Origin: Himantopus leucocephalus
Lineage: Eukaryota > Chordata > Aves > Charadriiformes > Recurvirostridae
DNA length: 64,000 nucleotides
Assembly: GCA_003993805.1 (NCBI GenBank)
Contig: RSEF01000002.1
Span: forward strand, 76,991,772 to 77,055,771
Direction: 5' to 3'
A program made the position numbers and the translations under genes. The notes below the pieces were generated by a model. The model did no database searches and was not told the DNA's origin. It saw only the letters and a program-made list of their open reading frames with translations. Positions 46,901-58,806 of this stretch are shown piece after piece; the first letter of the stretch is position 1; each line of letters starts with the position of its first letter.

Positions 46901-49900
46901 CACAGCGGTCACAGTGCCGAAACCAGCCAGGACGGCTGCAACAGCATCCCGGAGCCAACGAGCCGAGTCACAGCTCTGGCTGCGCACATGCTTGTGGTCT
47001 GCTCCGACAGCTCATAGCCACCTCAGTGGAAAAGAAAAAGTGGGTTGAGGCTCAAGCTACAATGAAAGTGACAGGTAGCGTCTGAGGAACAAAACTACGG
47101 CTGTAGCCCTACACCCTTTTCTGAAATCTGGCACAGTCATTTGTGGGAGCGAAGGTCTCAATCAGAGCTGGCTGGGTGACTGTGGAATAACTCCATTCCA
47201 AAACTGTGCAGGTTTTCCAATTTTTTTGTATGGTCTTGAAATGAAAACAAAAACTTTTCAAATGGAAGGGTGTGGAATTGTGTTGAAACATCTATTTCTG
47301 AGATAGAGAGATCAAGTTTTCAATCAGGCTTTCAGATCAGACATAGCCAGAGACCTCTTCCTGGGATATAGAAAACTCCCCATTCATCAACACCAGCCCT
47401 TCTGCAAAATGTTTTGGCGTCCAAGAAGCTGCATATTTCAGTTAAAATATATTTCATCAAACATGTTATGACCAATTCCAATCTTGAGATGACATTGTGT
47501 CACCAGTTTGTGGAAAGATCAGTATTAAAAAAATTCATAAAAATAGAGGACTGGAAAAGAAGCTGAAGAACAGCCAGTCACTCAAAAGACATTTGTCAGC
47601 AAAATTAAATAGTTCAGGCATATTCTGTTTCATCACATACTGTTCCTTTTAGGGGTGAGGCACTTACAGTCATTCCTCTATTTTGGAATGAGGCTGCAAG
47701 ACAAACAGTTTATCTTCAGCTTGGCAAAAGAAAGTTACATTAATGTCCATCAAGATGAAAGTGGCGCGAAACAGAAAATTTTACACTTTAAATAGTGACT
47801 CCGTTCTTCAGCTGTGTATAAACTATTCTTCTCACAGGATGCAATCAAATATCGATGTCTTCATACAAGAGTTCCCAATAATCTGGAAAACACAAACCCA
47901 TGTACTTTGTATATGTACACGTACATACTTACACATGCATATAGTACATAGTACCTATATATATGTATATGTTTGCATGGACACCAACACACATACACAG
48001 ACACAAACCACATCTGAAGTTCCATTAAAATAGTTCGCCTGCCTTCTCAATAACCACAGTTACAGTAATCAGTTTCCCTAGAAGGAACAGAGCGGAGCTA
48101 AGGTCAGCAGTCTCTGATCACCAGCGTTTGTACAAAGTGATTTTATGTTACATTTGAACTAGAGATAAATATCAAGTTAGAACTTTTCCTCACAAGCATT
48201 TTTACAGAAGAAAAAATGTTTGGAAGGTTGAAAGATTTTCCCAAAAGAAGGTTCAGGGAATAGATGGGAGATTATTTATATTTTTCAAGATTTTTGAAAG
48301 TTCAAATAGGGTTCTCCCTATTTACCTTGTTCCTCACACCATTGTGTTATCATGTACACAAGAGAATCTGTATTGTATTTTTTCTGCTGAAGTTAAAATA
48401 ATTTTTAAAAATAATCAGAGAAAGCATAGCATGTAAAAGCCAATTCCCTTTCCAGTGAAAACATTATAATTTTTCATTTTAAGAGTCTAACTGTCTTTTC
48501 ATCAGGAAGATGAATTGAAACATGATGTACATTTTCCATCAACTTTGAAACAATATTTTAAAAACACCTTCCTTTCCACGAGATTTCAATAGTTTCCTTA
48601 TTTATTTACTTTGTCACAATATGTTTTTATTGAAACAAATTTCAGCCTATTCTGGTTTGCATTTTGGATTCGCTGAAAATTCAAATTCAAAACTTCAAAG
48701 CAAGACATCTACACAACCATTACTTTTGTACGATTTTGATCAAAGCCATGGAAATTCCTGGTTCCACCCCGGAATAATGAACTGGTCCAGGTTTCATTTG
48801 AAATCCAGCTGTGAGGAGCTGACTTACCTATCTGGTTTGCAAGAATCCCGCTGTCTTCACCTGACCCGAGAGCATCCCCTCATAGCAAAGCTCTCCTCCA
48901 ACTGGAACGCGTCCATGCAACACAGTCCCCATCCCCTCTATGTGGGGGGCACCAACATTTCGCTGTCAACCTCCAGTTTACCAGCCTTCTCCAAGTTCAG
49001 AAAGCTCCTTCTTTGTGTGTCTTGAAGATCAAGGTTTTTTTAGCAATTCACTAGCTAGCTGTGTTTGCCTGAAGAGACCCTCCCACTGCTCTTTTATCCT
49101 CTGAAGGCAGGCCAATTTTCAACTACAGCCTGACGGTTGCCTGGGTTAACCTCTGCCTTGTTTCATGAGGCTTAGAAACCCCAATACACCTTTCAAATAG
49201 CGTGTTTGATCACACTCCTCTGGCAGATAAGCAGAAAATTAGAATGAGCTTCTCCAGGTAAGCGCCAGCATGAAGCTACTGTCATCTTCCAGGGGGGAAT
49301 GCCCGGCAGGCAGGCGGGCAGGCAGGTTAGGAGATCAGTTGCAACGGGGACGCAGAAAAGGCAGTTCTATAATTGCGCAGTAACAACACTGTTTCAACGC
49401 ATCTGCAAGGCAAGGCTGTGGCGTTGCATAAATGCGGTATTTGCTTCTACAGGGACTTAGAGATAACCATCTTGACAGCACTGTTTAGCCCTAAAATATT
49501 GTATGTAAGACACAGGTGGCTGTTTAAAATGAAGACATCCTTACCTCATTCTACATAGCTTATATTCAAGTTTTCTTGGAATCTTCATGTTTCAATTCAA
49601 GGCCTTTTGTCCTGTAGGTTGTTCTGTTATTTGTAGGATCATTTTGCATCACGCTGGAAGCCTCTTCCTCTTCTTCCATCAACAGTGACCACGTGCTGAA
49701 GCCCTGTGTAATAACACGATTTCCTTCAACTTATTTTTTAGTTTCCGTCCTTCACATTTGTCCAGTTCTAAATGCAAACTTCACTGCACAGGAATATTGA
49801 GGTCTCGTGGTTGGTCCAGACTGCAGTCCACAGCTAAATTGTCCTTTGAGTAAGGGGTGGTAATCCAGGGGAGCCTGGAGGGATTGACTCTGGGGATCTA

Positions 49901-49990
49901 ATCAGTCCTCCGGACACCCGGCATTCCTGGGGCACAAGTTATCCTTCCCATACCTAGAAGTTTCCAAAACTAGTGGAATTAAAAAAAAAA
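43951..49990. other. Non-coding stretch, no gene recognised
   Basis: A TTTG/GTTT run lies at 46860-46886, and an alternating purine-pyrimidine tract rich in TA and CA steps at 47897-48010. A GGCA/CGGGCA run is at 49304-49326. Frames of up to 134 codons (48621-49025) show no family motif. 46900-47030 is a small GC-richer patch with a few CpG. No gene is supported. Confidence 0.5.
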
Positions 49991-50054
49991 GAAAAAAAAA
50001 TTATCTCAGTGTTTTAAGTGATNAGAAAAAAATTATCTCAATGTTTTAAGTGAT
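49991..50054. repeat. Short direct duplication joined by one N
   Basis: 'gaaaaaaaaattatctcagt' plus 'gttttaagtgat' (49991-50022) recurs as 'gaaaaaaaattatctcaatg' plus 'ttttaagtgat' (50025-50054) across an N at 50023. There is one substitution (g/a) and a length change in the A run. As at the other N seams, this looks like overlapping contig ends left unmerged at a homopolymer. Confidence 0.8.
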
Positions 50055-52461
50055 TTCTTTTTTTTAATTAGAAAAACACAGTTCAGAATTCGCCACCAAA
50101 TCCCCCTCATTAGGACTCCATTCTCTCCTATGCCTTTCACTGCTTTCCCCCAAATCCAAAACACACATTTAACCATCTCCTGCTGAGGTCAATGGGATTT
50201 AGGCAGATTCACGCCCCCGCAGCATGCAGAAACCCAGCTCCTCCGCACCCACAGCACCTCAGCTGCTCAGGTTCGTTCCACAGGGTGGCCTGTGAAAGAA
50301 ATTGTTCCAAGGTGTGCAAAGCATTGGCTGTCTGCATTTGCTGCTGTTGGCAAACTAAAACCACCAAGGAGCTGTTGCCAGGGGAAGAAAAGCCTAAAAT
50401 CCCCCCTGGGGGAAAAGGAACACACAGGAAGAGAGGGGGAGCAGGGCAGGAGGCACGGGGTCCCCCATTGGACCCGGCCCTTGTTCCAGTATAAGCCAAG
50501 CTTGCCGTAGGCACAGGGTTTGGCCAAGCCTGCTCATCCCTCCGTGTGCACCCGTGCGTCCCCATACATGGACAGTTTTCATGCGCTGAGGGCTTTCCTT
50601 GCCGTTTCGAGCCTTTGATGTGGGACCTTGAAAAGCTCTTTTAAAAGCAGAGGCTCTTACTCTACTTCCCGGCGACTAGTCTCCCCATGGTGTGTCAGGA
50701 GAGGGCACCCAAAACCCCCCCAACGTTCAGAAAGGCAGGTGCCTGCTGCGGACACCTGCGAGGCTGGGGGAAGAGGTGGGGGTGTGCCCCTTATCTCCAA
50801 CTTGAAACACACTGAAGTGCTTTCTCACCCACATTGATTTGTTGATATCCATTTATGGCGCAAGAATTTGGACTACAGACCTTGAGGCCACAATGCTAAA
50901 ATCCCTAACTCCCCTTCCCCGTGCAAACAAAGCTGCCTGGAGTGCACTGCAACAGATTTTAAAGGGAGGGAAGCCAGGCAGGGGCAGTGAGTTGTGAGGT
51001 GGAGAGCAGAAGCCACAGGAAAGGCCTGGAGCCTGATAGTCCTTCCCTGGATCCCGAGTCTTAAATTTTCTGTTGTGCATACCGCTTCCCCAGAACAGTT
51101 TTCTCCGGTTAACGCAGCAGGCATACACATGCTTTCACATTATAGTAACAGGAATCAAAACAGAATTCAAATTTAAGAGCTTTAAAAGCTAAAGCAATAA
51201 AATGGCTAGATACATAATTCTATTTTTCTTCATTAATTTTGAGGTCATGCTTATAAGAAATTTCCTCTGCTATAACTTCTTCCACAGCCTCCAACAGAGA
51301 CCTCCTCCAGACAATCTCAGTGGTAACAAAACAATGTTGTCCTTGCTGAATGACAGCACCAATTTTTGTCACTCCTTTGAGCGGATGCCTATAACAAGCA
51401 CTTTGTCTCTTAATACGTCTTTTTTCCACCACTCTGAAAACACGTTGCACCTTCCAAAGAATGGGACTGAGTATCAAAAAGGGATATTCCTTAACAGAAG
51501 GTTTTACAATTCACTTCCGTATAGCATGGATAACAAATGATAGTCTGTCTTATCCATCTTATTTCATGGACTTTTTCAAACTGTTTCAATGGAGGTTTTG
51601 CCCCAGAACAACCGTTAGATGCAAACCTCAGTTCTATACAAGAAAGCTCACTAGAAGACAGGAAAAAAGGACATTAAGGTTACAGCTTGTTTGCACACTA
51701 TTTTCTAACTAAGTTTTATTTCATCTAATAATGCAATGCTTTTTGTTCTGAAGCACATTCTACTACTCCTACTCCTACTACTCAAAAAATGTTCCCCAAT
51801 GTCACAGGGAGAATATATTTTTCAAATATGAATTCACAGCATTTATTTTAAGGGCATGTTTATAGAGGTTGGAAGGAAGTTCAGATAAAGTTGCTGCATT
51901 GTGGCAATATATGAAGTGAATTGTTTTAATAGGGAAGAAGTTTAAGATAATCTCTCGGCCCTGTTTCCTTTACTGGTTGAACCCCTTTGGTCACATCTGT
52001 GAGAGCAATGCTGGCCACTTCTGTTTATTTTTCTTTAATTTAAAAATTTTAACCCTGAAAGTAAAGTTGAAAATGAAGAATCTAGTCCTAGGTGTAGTCC
52101 ATGCTACACCAGTGTGTGTCCTTTTCCAATTGCAGATGCCTCAACAAGCGGTAAGTGATGACTTTTGCCTTTCTCCCTGAATTTCTGTGTTCCATTTGTT
52201 GCAGCCACCATCTGCAAAGAGCAGCTTGGCATTGCCACGTGCCAAATCCAGATACGCTAGGGAGCTGCATAAAAAGAGGATCTAACTGGAAAAATTATAA
52301 AGCTGGTGGAAACAGGGCAGAATTTGACAAGCAGAGGGGAACTCCTCAGAGGTGTCTTATTGTCAGGAAGAAAACTAGACGTGAAGAAATTATACATCAC
52401 AAATACAGTACGACCTTCCTAAACCATAATATACAGTTTAGGATTTTGCTGGTGAAGTCTG
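50055..52461. other. Non-coding stretch with a weak repeat relic
   Basis: At 50167-50211 'tttaaccatctcctgctgag' and 'gtcaatgggatttaggca' recall the 'CATTGAAGTCAATGGGATTTAGGCACC' style of old repeat. The segment 50190-50790 is GC-rich with scattered CpG but no island as dense as at 10.9-11.4 kb. An ACT/CCT-rich run is at 51759-51783. The 5' part of the CR1 copy that ends at 52516 may begin near 52300 but is not readable. Confidence 0.45.
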
Positions 52462-52516
52462 AGTGGAGATCTGCAATCCAGAGGCTCCTCTCAACCAACA
52501 TTTCTGTGGTTCTATG
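52462..52516 (+). mobile_element. CR1 retrotransposon, 3' tail
   Basis: 'gagatctgcaatccagaggc', 'tcctctcaaccaacatttct' and 'gtggttctatgg' match the conserved 3' end of CR1 elements (GATCTCCAGAGGTCCCTTCCAACC followed by one or more ATTCTATG-like units). CR1 is the main LINE of birds and other sauropsids and inserts truncated at its 5' end, so a short tail is normal. The octamer is present as two decayed units. A 164-codon frame at 52155-52649 runs through this tail and is therefore not a gene. Confidence 0.7.
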
Positions 52517-55500
52517 GTCTTATGCAGATAAGAAGAGACTTCCCTTTCCTGGCTCACTGCCCAAGTTGTCCTTCTCCTCTGGTTTCTTTTTTTTTCCAGC
52601 AGAGAGGGCTAGACAATTAGATATATGGTTACTTATGAATTTTTTCTAATACTTGAAGTTGAAAATATGAGGAGGACTAGCCAGACAAAACCAAGTCTCT
52701 GCTGCTCCCTTATCTAACAGACCAGAAACCAGGGACTTTTTTCCAGCAATGTTGGGTATGTTTGTCTAGATCTTGCCTTTCTCAGGTCCAGGACAGAGGC
52801 TTGCATCAGAGGTCCCTGTGCCCCATGCAAATGCTCTGCAAAGTAGGGCTGATGAGTCCGAGAGCAAGCCTTGCTAATGCAGCTGCACTGCATCTGGGGT
52901 CTGAGGTACTGCTTCGCTTTGCCAGGTAGCTATGTCAGCAGGCTTGGAGCTTGCCCAGGTGCCTCTGGGTCAATGCTTGGTGCAGACTTGTCACCAATGT
53001 GCCCTACATCCACCTCTACAGAAAGGCACTGGCAACATGTGCTCATCTGTCCTACTGCTCAGCAGGTACAACAGGTCACCCTCCGGTTCGTGAGAGCTCC
53101 CTGCCTAGCCTAAGGCCTTCCATGAGGCACTGAGACCACGTACGGGCCAAAACCTTTCCTGAGAGACTGTTTCTTATCTCAGACATAGCAAAATATTATT
53201 AGCTCAGCTGCAGGTAGACAAACCTGACTGGAAAGCTTTCTGCTCAGTTTGCCTGTATGCAGTTGCCAGACCTCTCACAATGACACCCATCAACCACAAC
53301 GCGTACAAGTCACGATGCACTTGAGCATAGCAGAGGCGTTACAACACAGGTTTAGTTATGTCCATCTGACTCTTAAGGAACCCTTGCAGACTTCAATAGT
53401 CCCTTAAAGATTTACAGTAACGCTACGCAACAAACAAACTAAAAAAACCCCATGTCTCCCTTTCCCGCTATCAAAGGGAGAACTTGGCAAGAGCACAGGA
53501 GCAAGCCACACCGACTGTGAGGAAATGGTCTCATTTCTGCCCTGCCTGTAGATCAGGTGACTTTTGCTGAGGTGCCTAACTTTGATCATTCATGAATGAT
53601 AACGTTGGCTGGTACCTTCTTTTTATACAGCTCCTGGAAATGTTGAATGATTGAAAATTTGGTGAGCTGGCCTGACTAATACATTTGCGAACATTGACAT
53701 TTAGTTCACAGTTACTGCTGAGATAAAACCCAAGTTGTTTTTCTCAAGGCTACAGTCATGTCCAGTTCTGCAATTTAATTTAACATAGGTAAAAAATATT
53801 TTAGCTTTAAGGTAGGACAAAGAATTAGATGTACTCCTTTGCCAAACCAAAGGACAGTTGGTGTCCCCAAACCCAAGAGTGACTGTTCTGTGGTGCCTGT
53901 CCTCAAAGTACCTAAGAAGACACCTCCGCTGTGCTAGGCTGCACAAAAAGGCAGCTGCCAGGGAAGTACAATATCTACGCTGTGTTAGTTCATTCCTTAG
54001 CACCTTTCTAGTTCGTTTCCGAGAGCCCTACAGAAACCAAGGGAGGCAGACAGACTCTCCATGCCAGGGGACACTTTCGCAAAGGTACAACTTCTACAGC
54101 TTCCTCGTTTAAATTATCTGAGCCGTAGGCGGGTGGAGCACCTCAGTCATTTGCTTTTCTCTTTTATTACTGAAATAAAATACCTAAAATATCTGAGGGT
54201 GTTGGAAGGGAGGTCACTCTTATTGCATTCCTTCGCAGGCGGCGCTGCTTTTGCAGGGACACCTGTCTGCATGAAACTCTGTAAACGCTTTTTAACAGGT
54301 CCCCAGGTAGCAGAAAGAACACAGCTGCTAAAGAGCGTTAATGGCAGGACAGCTGCTTGGCTGACAGAATTGGAACCAGCATGGTGCATGTGCTGGGACT
54401 GTAAACAGGAATGAATTTTCCTAAAAGCTTTATAAGTAAAAATGTTTATTTTTGGAATATTAGCAAAATAAAAGGAGTTACAATGTTCCTTTAATTTTCA
54501 GGCAAAACATAACGACGTGCAGCTTTTAAGAAGGTTTATTTTATAGCAAAATCTCAAATTGAAACAAGGTGGCTTAAAAACAACTTCAGAAATACCAGGG
54601 ATTTCTTCTAGATGTATATATAAAACACACTTGGGCGTTTTTTTGCCCTTAATGTGTAGTAAAATTGGTCATGAAATCCTTCTTTCCATAAACCACACAT
54701 CAGGTATTGGGGAACACTTTCCTGGCTTCCAAGCCTGCCATTGATGGCAAATGCTTGGTGTGTGGTGCGTGAAGGTATTACAAGATATGTTGAACAGGTT
54801 ATTCGCATGCTAAAAAGATGAAATAGAGATCTTGCGTTTCAAGGACGGGCACTGAAATGATGGCACTGGACTGCTAGCCTTCGCTCAGCCACAGCCTTCC
54901 CCTCTGAGCCAGAGCGAGTCATTCAGTGCCAGGAAAGTGCCCTCTTTTGGCGGACACAACCCCGGCACAGGCTCAGAACGGCAATTTTGAACCCAGCCGA
55001 ACACCAGCATCAGACTGGGTGCAAACAACTGGCATCCTTTTGGGACTGTTGCTAAAGACCCGTATTCTCTTTGGGAAGTTCAGCTCATGCTAGCAGAACG
55101 CAAACCCCTTGCTACGCCCCCGGCAGCACTTGCAGCGCTCCAGCCTGCGTGATGAGAGAGGAACTTGCCTGGTGCTCTTGAAAGGCCATCGCTACCTTTT
55201 TGAGATAGACAGAGACCTTTTAAAATCTATCCAGACTATCTATCATGTTTCTGAAAGTTTCTGGAAGATATTTTCTGCCATCCCTACTACACCACCGCAA
55301 AACAGCCAGTGTGCCGCATCAAGGGATGAAAACAGCGGGCCTGTTACCTGCACACAGCTCTTCACAGCTTCTCATCCTGAGCCTGAAGCTGGGCTCGGTT
55401 TAAAGTTATTAATTGCCTTTTTCACAGCTGGCACCAGCAGCCTTGCGTGTTGACTCAAAGTGTGATGTGATAATTAGGCAGGGTGAGGAATCTTTGTTAA

Positions 55501-57905
55501 GTGTTGTTCTTTGGCAGTGTTTTGCCTTTGATCTTCTCCGCTCTCCTTTCCAGGAGAGCTGCAGCGTTCCAGCAGGAGCTGAGGGTGGGCCTTTCATCAA
55601 CCTGGGGGGAAAGCTTCGTCCTGTGCCCCACAGCACTCTGCTCTTGGTCTTAAACTTTCCATTTGGGTGACTGCTATGTGCTAGCTGGGGTGCCTGCGAG
55701 TCGCCTATACTCAGAAAAGCATGTACAGTGCATCTTCCACCAAAACACAGATCAAATCAACACATTAAAAGAGATGCAGGAACAAAGTTCAGTAACAAAA
55801 TAAACAAATAAGTAGGCTTTTAATAATGCCTTTTCTACATTAACTTGATTGAAACCTCATGTTTTGCTCTGCAGGTGAGGAAGTCTGGTGGCACAATAAA
55901 CGCAACATCCTATAGAAACCTATGGCCATTTCTCACTTGGGCTCCAAAGCTGCCCGTATTCCAGAGTCATGCAGGCAGTTAACTTATTCATTCTGCTGGT
56001 TTTTATTGGCAAATTACAAACCACTTAACAGATGGTGTAAAAATAATTATGTAAACTAAGGAATAAGTCCTAGAGCATTTATACTTTTATGAATGAAACA
56101 TTTTCCCAAAATGCTCATTCTTGAACTTTTGTCACTTCTTCCAGATCTGTCCTTTCTGTTTGTCACACCCTATCCCTCCCCAGACCTGGGCCGGCATCAA
56201 AAGCAGAGACAGCGGGCAGGTCTGAATGTCAAGAATTGTGTCCCTGCCATACTGTTCACTACACTGGGCTTTTAGCAACACAGCAACACAAGTCAAAGAA
56301 AGGTATCTGCCCCAATAGGCCTAATTGGTGGGAGTTTTGCAATTTGAATAAATAAATGAGAGAAGACTTTGTGTAGCAATTTGCTTTTTCCACCCTGTGA
56401 GGCAAACAGAGCTTTATGTTGATTATGAAATAAAATATAAAGATATGATTGCCTGTTACATTGGGATGTGTGTTGAACTAAGTCCCAGAGCTGGTTTGGT
56501 ACTAGAAATTAGGCGTGGATAAGATGCCTGCAGGACAGGTATGTAACTATGCACATGACAGTGAAGTTAATGTCCAAGTGTATGTATGAGAAGAAATGAA
56601 AAACTGTGTGATGTGTCCTACATAAAGAGTAACTCTTTAAAGCTGCTTTGCCAAGACATTATCCTCAGAATCTCTTCTCCTTCCAAACTGGGAAGACTAT
56701 GAGTGTGACAGCCTGTTAGCAGGTTTTGCTTGCTGCCATGGCTGTTTTAATTGTGGTAATCAACAGAGCTCGTGACCATCTTCAGTTTCTTCTGGGCAAA
56801 TGCGCAAAAATTCCAGTAGGAGATTTCACGTGACTGCTCGGAGGCTGATGCTGGTACAGGAGCAGCTATCTGGCTGCTCCATCTCTTATCTGATGGCTAG
56901 CATGTTGCTACTCTTACCCCAGAGGTAGTTCAAAAGAGTAATCCCTTTTAAGGGTATTAGACTTCCCTTTCACACACAACAGACTGAGCTGTGGCACTTT
57001 TTGCCCTCTCATACCAGTCTGCCTTCCCCTGCTTCCCACTTCCACACTGCGCTCCTGGCCGCTGAAATTCAGGAGCAGGGATGCAAAGCAGCAACTCTCA
57101 GGTTGTTGTTAAACAGCCACAGCAACGTAAGTACATAGGTGGGAACGTGGCAAAGAAAATCCCTTTCTTCTCCTCAGTGCCTAAGGATTATGCAGGATAC
57201 ACAATTTACAGGGTGGATTTTTTGTGGATTGGATCAAAGAGGTAGTCCAGTCCCAAGACGCCAAGAAGACAATGCAGTGCTGTGCCACAGAAATACTGGA
57301 CTGTCCATGGATGGTAACAAGTCAGTCCTTCCTGTTCTTTCACGGGTCAAGCTTCTGCAGGAATTTTTAAAATTGACATACACCCCTAAGGATGCTTCTT
57401 GTGGAGCGTCCCCCACACAGGCAGGAAGCAGTCACGGGAGTGAGACAGGCAATGAACTGGGCTCGGTAAGACTCATCTCCACTCTATGATGATCACATCT
57501 ATAGTTTCCCAATGAAGCTGAATACATTATCAAAAGGGTGCCTCAGTCGTAACCATGCATCCTAGCTAACTGCGCAGCTTCCTGGCTCACCACTGAGAGC
57601 TGGTTTATGACATCTCCAAATTACTTGCACTCCGCAGGGACCAACAGTTGGACTGAAGGTTCCATGCCTTCAGCGACTGGCGCTTAAATCATTCCTTTTG
57701 CTGCTGGGGCCTTTGTTTTTATGCTTTGAGTTTTCCAGGAGGGTCTGTTTAGGCTTCTGTCAAACTCCTATTATGGGGAGCCAGATGAAACTAGACATCG
57801 AATAAAAGGCTCATCCTTTCCATGTCCTAATTTAAGCACCTAACGTTCACTGGACTTTTGCGTTCTATACGTACAAAAGAGATAAGACAATTTACTGGTG
57901 GGAAA
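52517..57905. other. Non-coding stretch upstream of the gag-like relic
   Basis: No gene is recognised; frames near 54061-54414, 55109-55453 and 57139-57489 lack motifs. The last of these lies about 400 bases before the gag-like relic and could be part of a lost LTR or leader, without direct evidence. A 'tggcgcttaaatc' block at 57678 resembles a primer-binding site only superficially. Confidence 0.4.
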
Positions 57906-58345
57906 ATGGCACATGCAGAAGCTCCACTGGAGCTAAACCCCCCCGAGATTCTGCTACAGTGGAAAAGGTATAAAAACTTGTTTGAGTCTGGTAACCCAGA
58001 TATCAGGGAAAAAAATGAACCAGAATATCTTCTTGTTTCTGACAACAGTGGGTTCTGAAGCAGCTGGTAGATTTTTATTCTTAATTAATCCAGACAGAAA
58101 GAAGAAAAAGTGAAATCACATTACAAAAATTTGAAGCCAGCTATACTCCAGGGGAAAAAATGAAATGTGAGAGATGACAGTTCTTGAACAGAGAATACAT
58201 ATAGAAGGAAAAAAACCTGCTTGCTTGCAACGGAACCCAGGCTGCAAAGCCTTATGGTGTTTGGGAAGGGAAAAACTGGATGCTGCGTGAGAGACTCATT
58301 CATGCCTGGAGCAAAGAGCTCCAAGGCAGGACACTGGAGGATACA
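57906..58345 (+). pseudogene. Decayed Ty3/Gypsy-like gag
   Basis: An ATG at 57906 opens a frame beginning MAHAEAPLELNPPEILLQWK and continuing RYKNLFESGNPDIREKNEPE to a stop at 58056. Gypsy gag proteins of this type start with a short leader, then '-N-----W--FK--FE-Y--A-G---K-E----ALLL---G'. The order of hydrophobic, QWKRYKNLFE and EKNE blocks and the closing 'SDNSGF' (family: GD-A-E-YNTF) fits. After the stop, 'KVKSHYKNLKPAILQGKK' (about 58105-58160) fits 'K-I--F---C-P--N'. 'LMVFGKG' (about 58250) and, in another frame, 'MLRERLIH' plus 'KELQGRTLED' (58279-58341) fit 'D-IV-GI-D--LRE-LL----LTLEKA'. All frames are broken. Confidence 0.55.
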
Positions 58346-58489
58346 CAAACAGACGTTGACAATGTACGCAGATTTACCCAAACAAGGGAACCCAGCGGAC
58401 CTACCTGAGAAAATTCATAGATGGGGTAAAAGACTGGGGGTAGAAGGCAGTAAGGCAGTTTAAGTTGGAACCCAGCAAGAAGTGACCCC

Positions 58490-58806
58490 TGTAACTCATG
58501 ACTTGTGCCAGTGAATGCTTGCCACGATCACGCCCAACAAGTCTGGGCAGATGCTGCACTTCATATGACAGTATTTCCTCAAACTGCATTTGGATTAATT
58601 TCAGGACACAAGAGTTACATCGGAACACGCAAGGGTTTAGATTGCCTAGATCTACAACAGGCATTAAGTTCAACAGAGGTGGCAGTTTCTGACTATGGGA
58701 AAACCAGTGGAAATACACAATTAGAGCCTCAGGGAAACTTTGGAAAAAAACAACAGAAGTGCTGTGCTGCAGCTAGATTGACAATAACAAGAAAAAAGTC
58801 CACGTA
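58490..58806 (+). pseudogene. Decayed zinc-knuckle and protease-like segment
   Basis: A frame without stops from about 58499 to 58804 contains 'VNACHDHAQQVWADA' (about 58510-58555), which may be the remains of a second zinc knuckle (C--C----H----C); only one cysteine and two histidines remain. In another frame 'FQDTRVTSEHA' (58599-58631) resembles the protease active-site block 'F-(I/L)DTGA-V-V'. 'STEVAVSDYGKTSG' (about 58668-58709) resembles the flap region 'L-AY-G'. The order fits gag-to-protease, but each match alone is weak; the case rests on adjacency to the gag-like frame. Confidence 0.4.

Larger units (their letters stand above)
57906..58806 (+). mobile_element. Ty3/Gypsy-like LTR element relic (gag to protease)
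   Basis: Translated pieces follow the order gag, zinc-knuckle, aspartic protease of Ty3/Gypsy retrotransposons. Gag core pieces lie at 57906-58345, a knuckle-like piece near 58517-58555, and a protease-like piece near 58599-58790. At least three frames and several stops are involved, so it is a dead fossil. Reverse transcriptase, integrase and both LTRs were not found; the 1.2 kb downstream shows no pol motif. Related gypsy elements are common in fish, amphibians and reptiles, while birds are known to keep almost only domesticated gag genes. Broken frames argue against domestication here. The assignment is by eye and less certain than the RTE relic. Confidence 0.55.

Noticed and set aside
48621..49025. 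134-codon plus-strand open frame
   Set aside because: No recognisable domain, no promoter or splice context, and ordinary intergenic composition.
52155..52649. 164-codon plus-strand open frame
   Set aside because: It passes through the CR1 3' tail at 52462-52516, so it is repeat-derived and not a gene.
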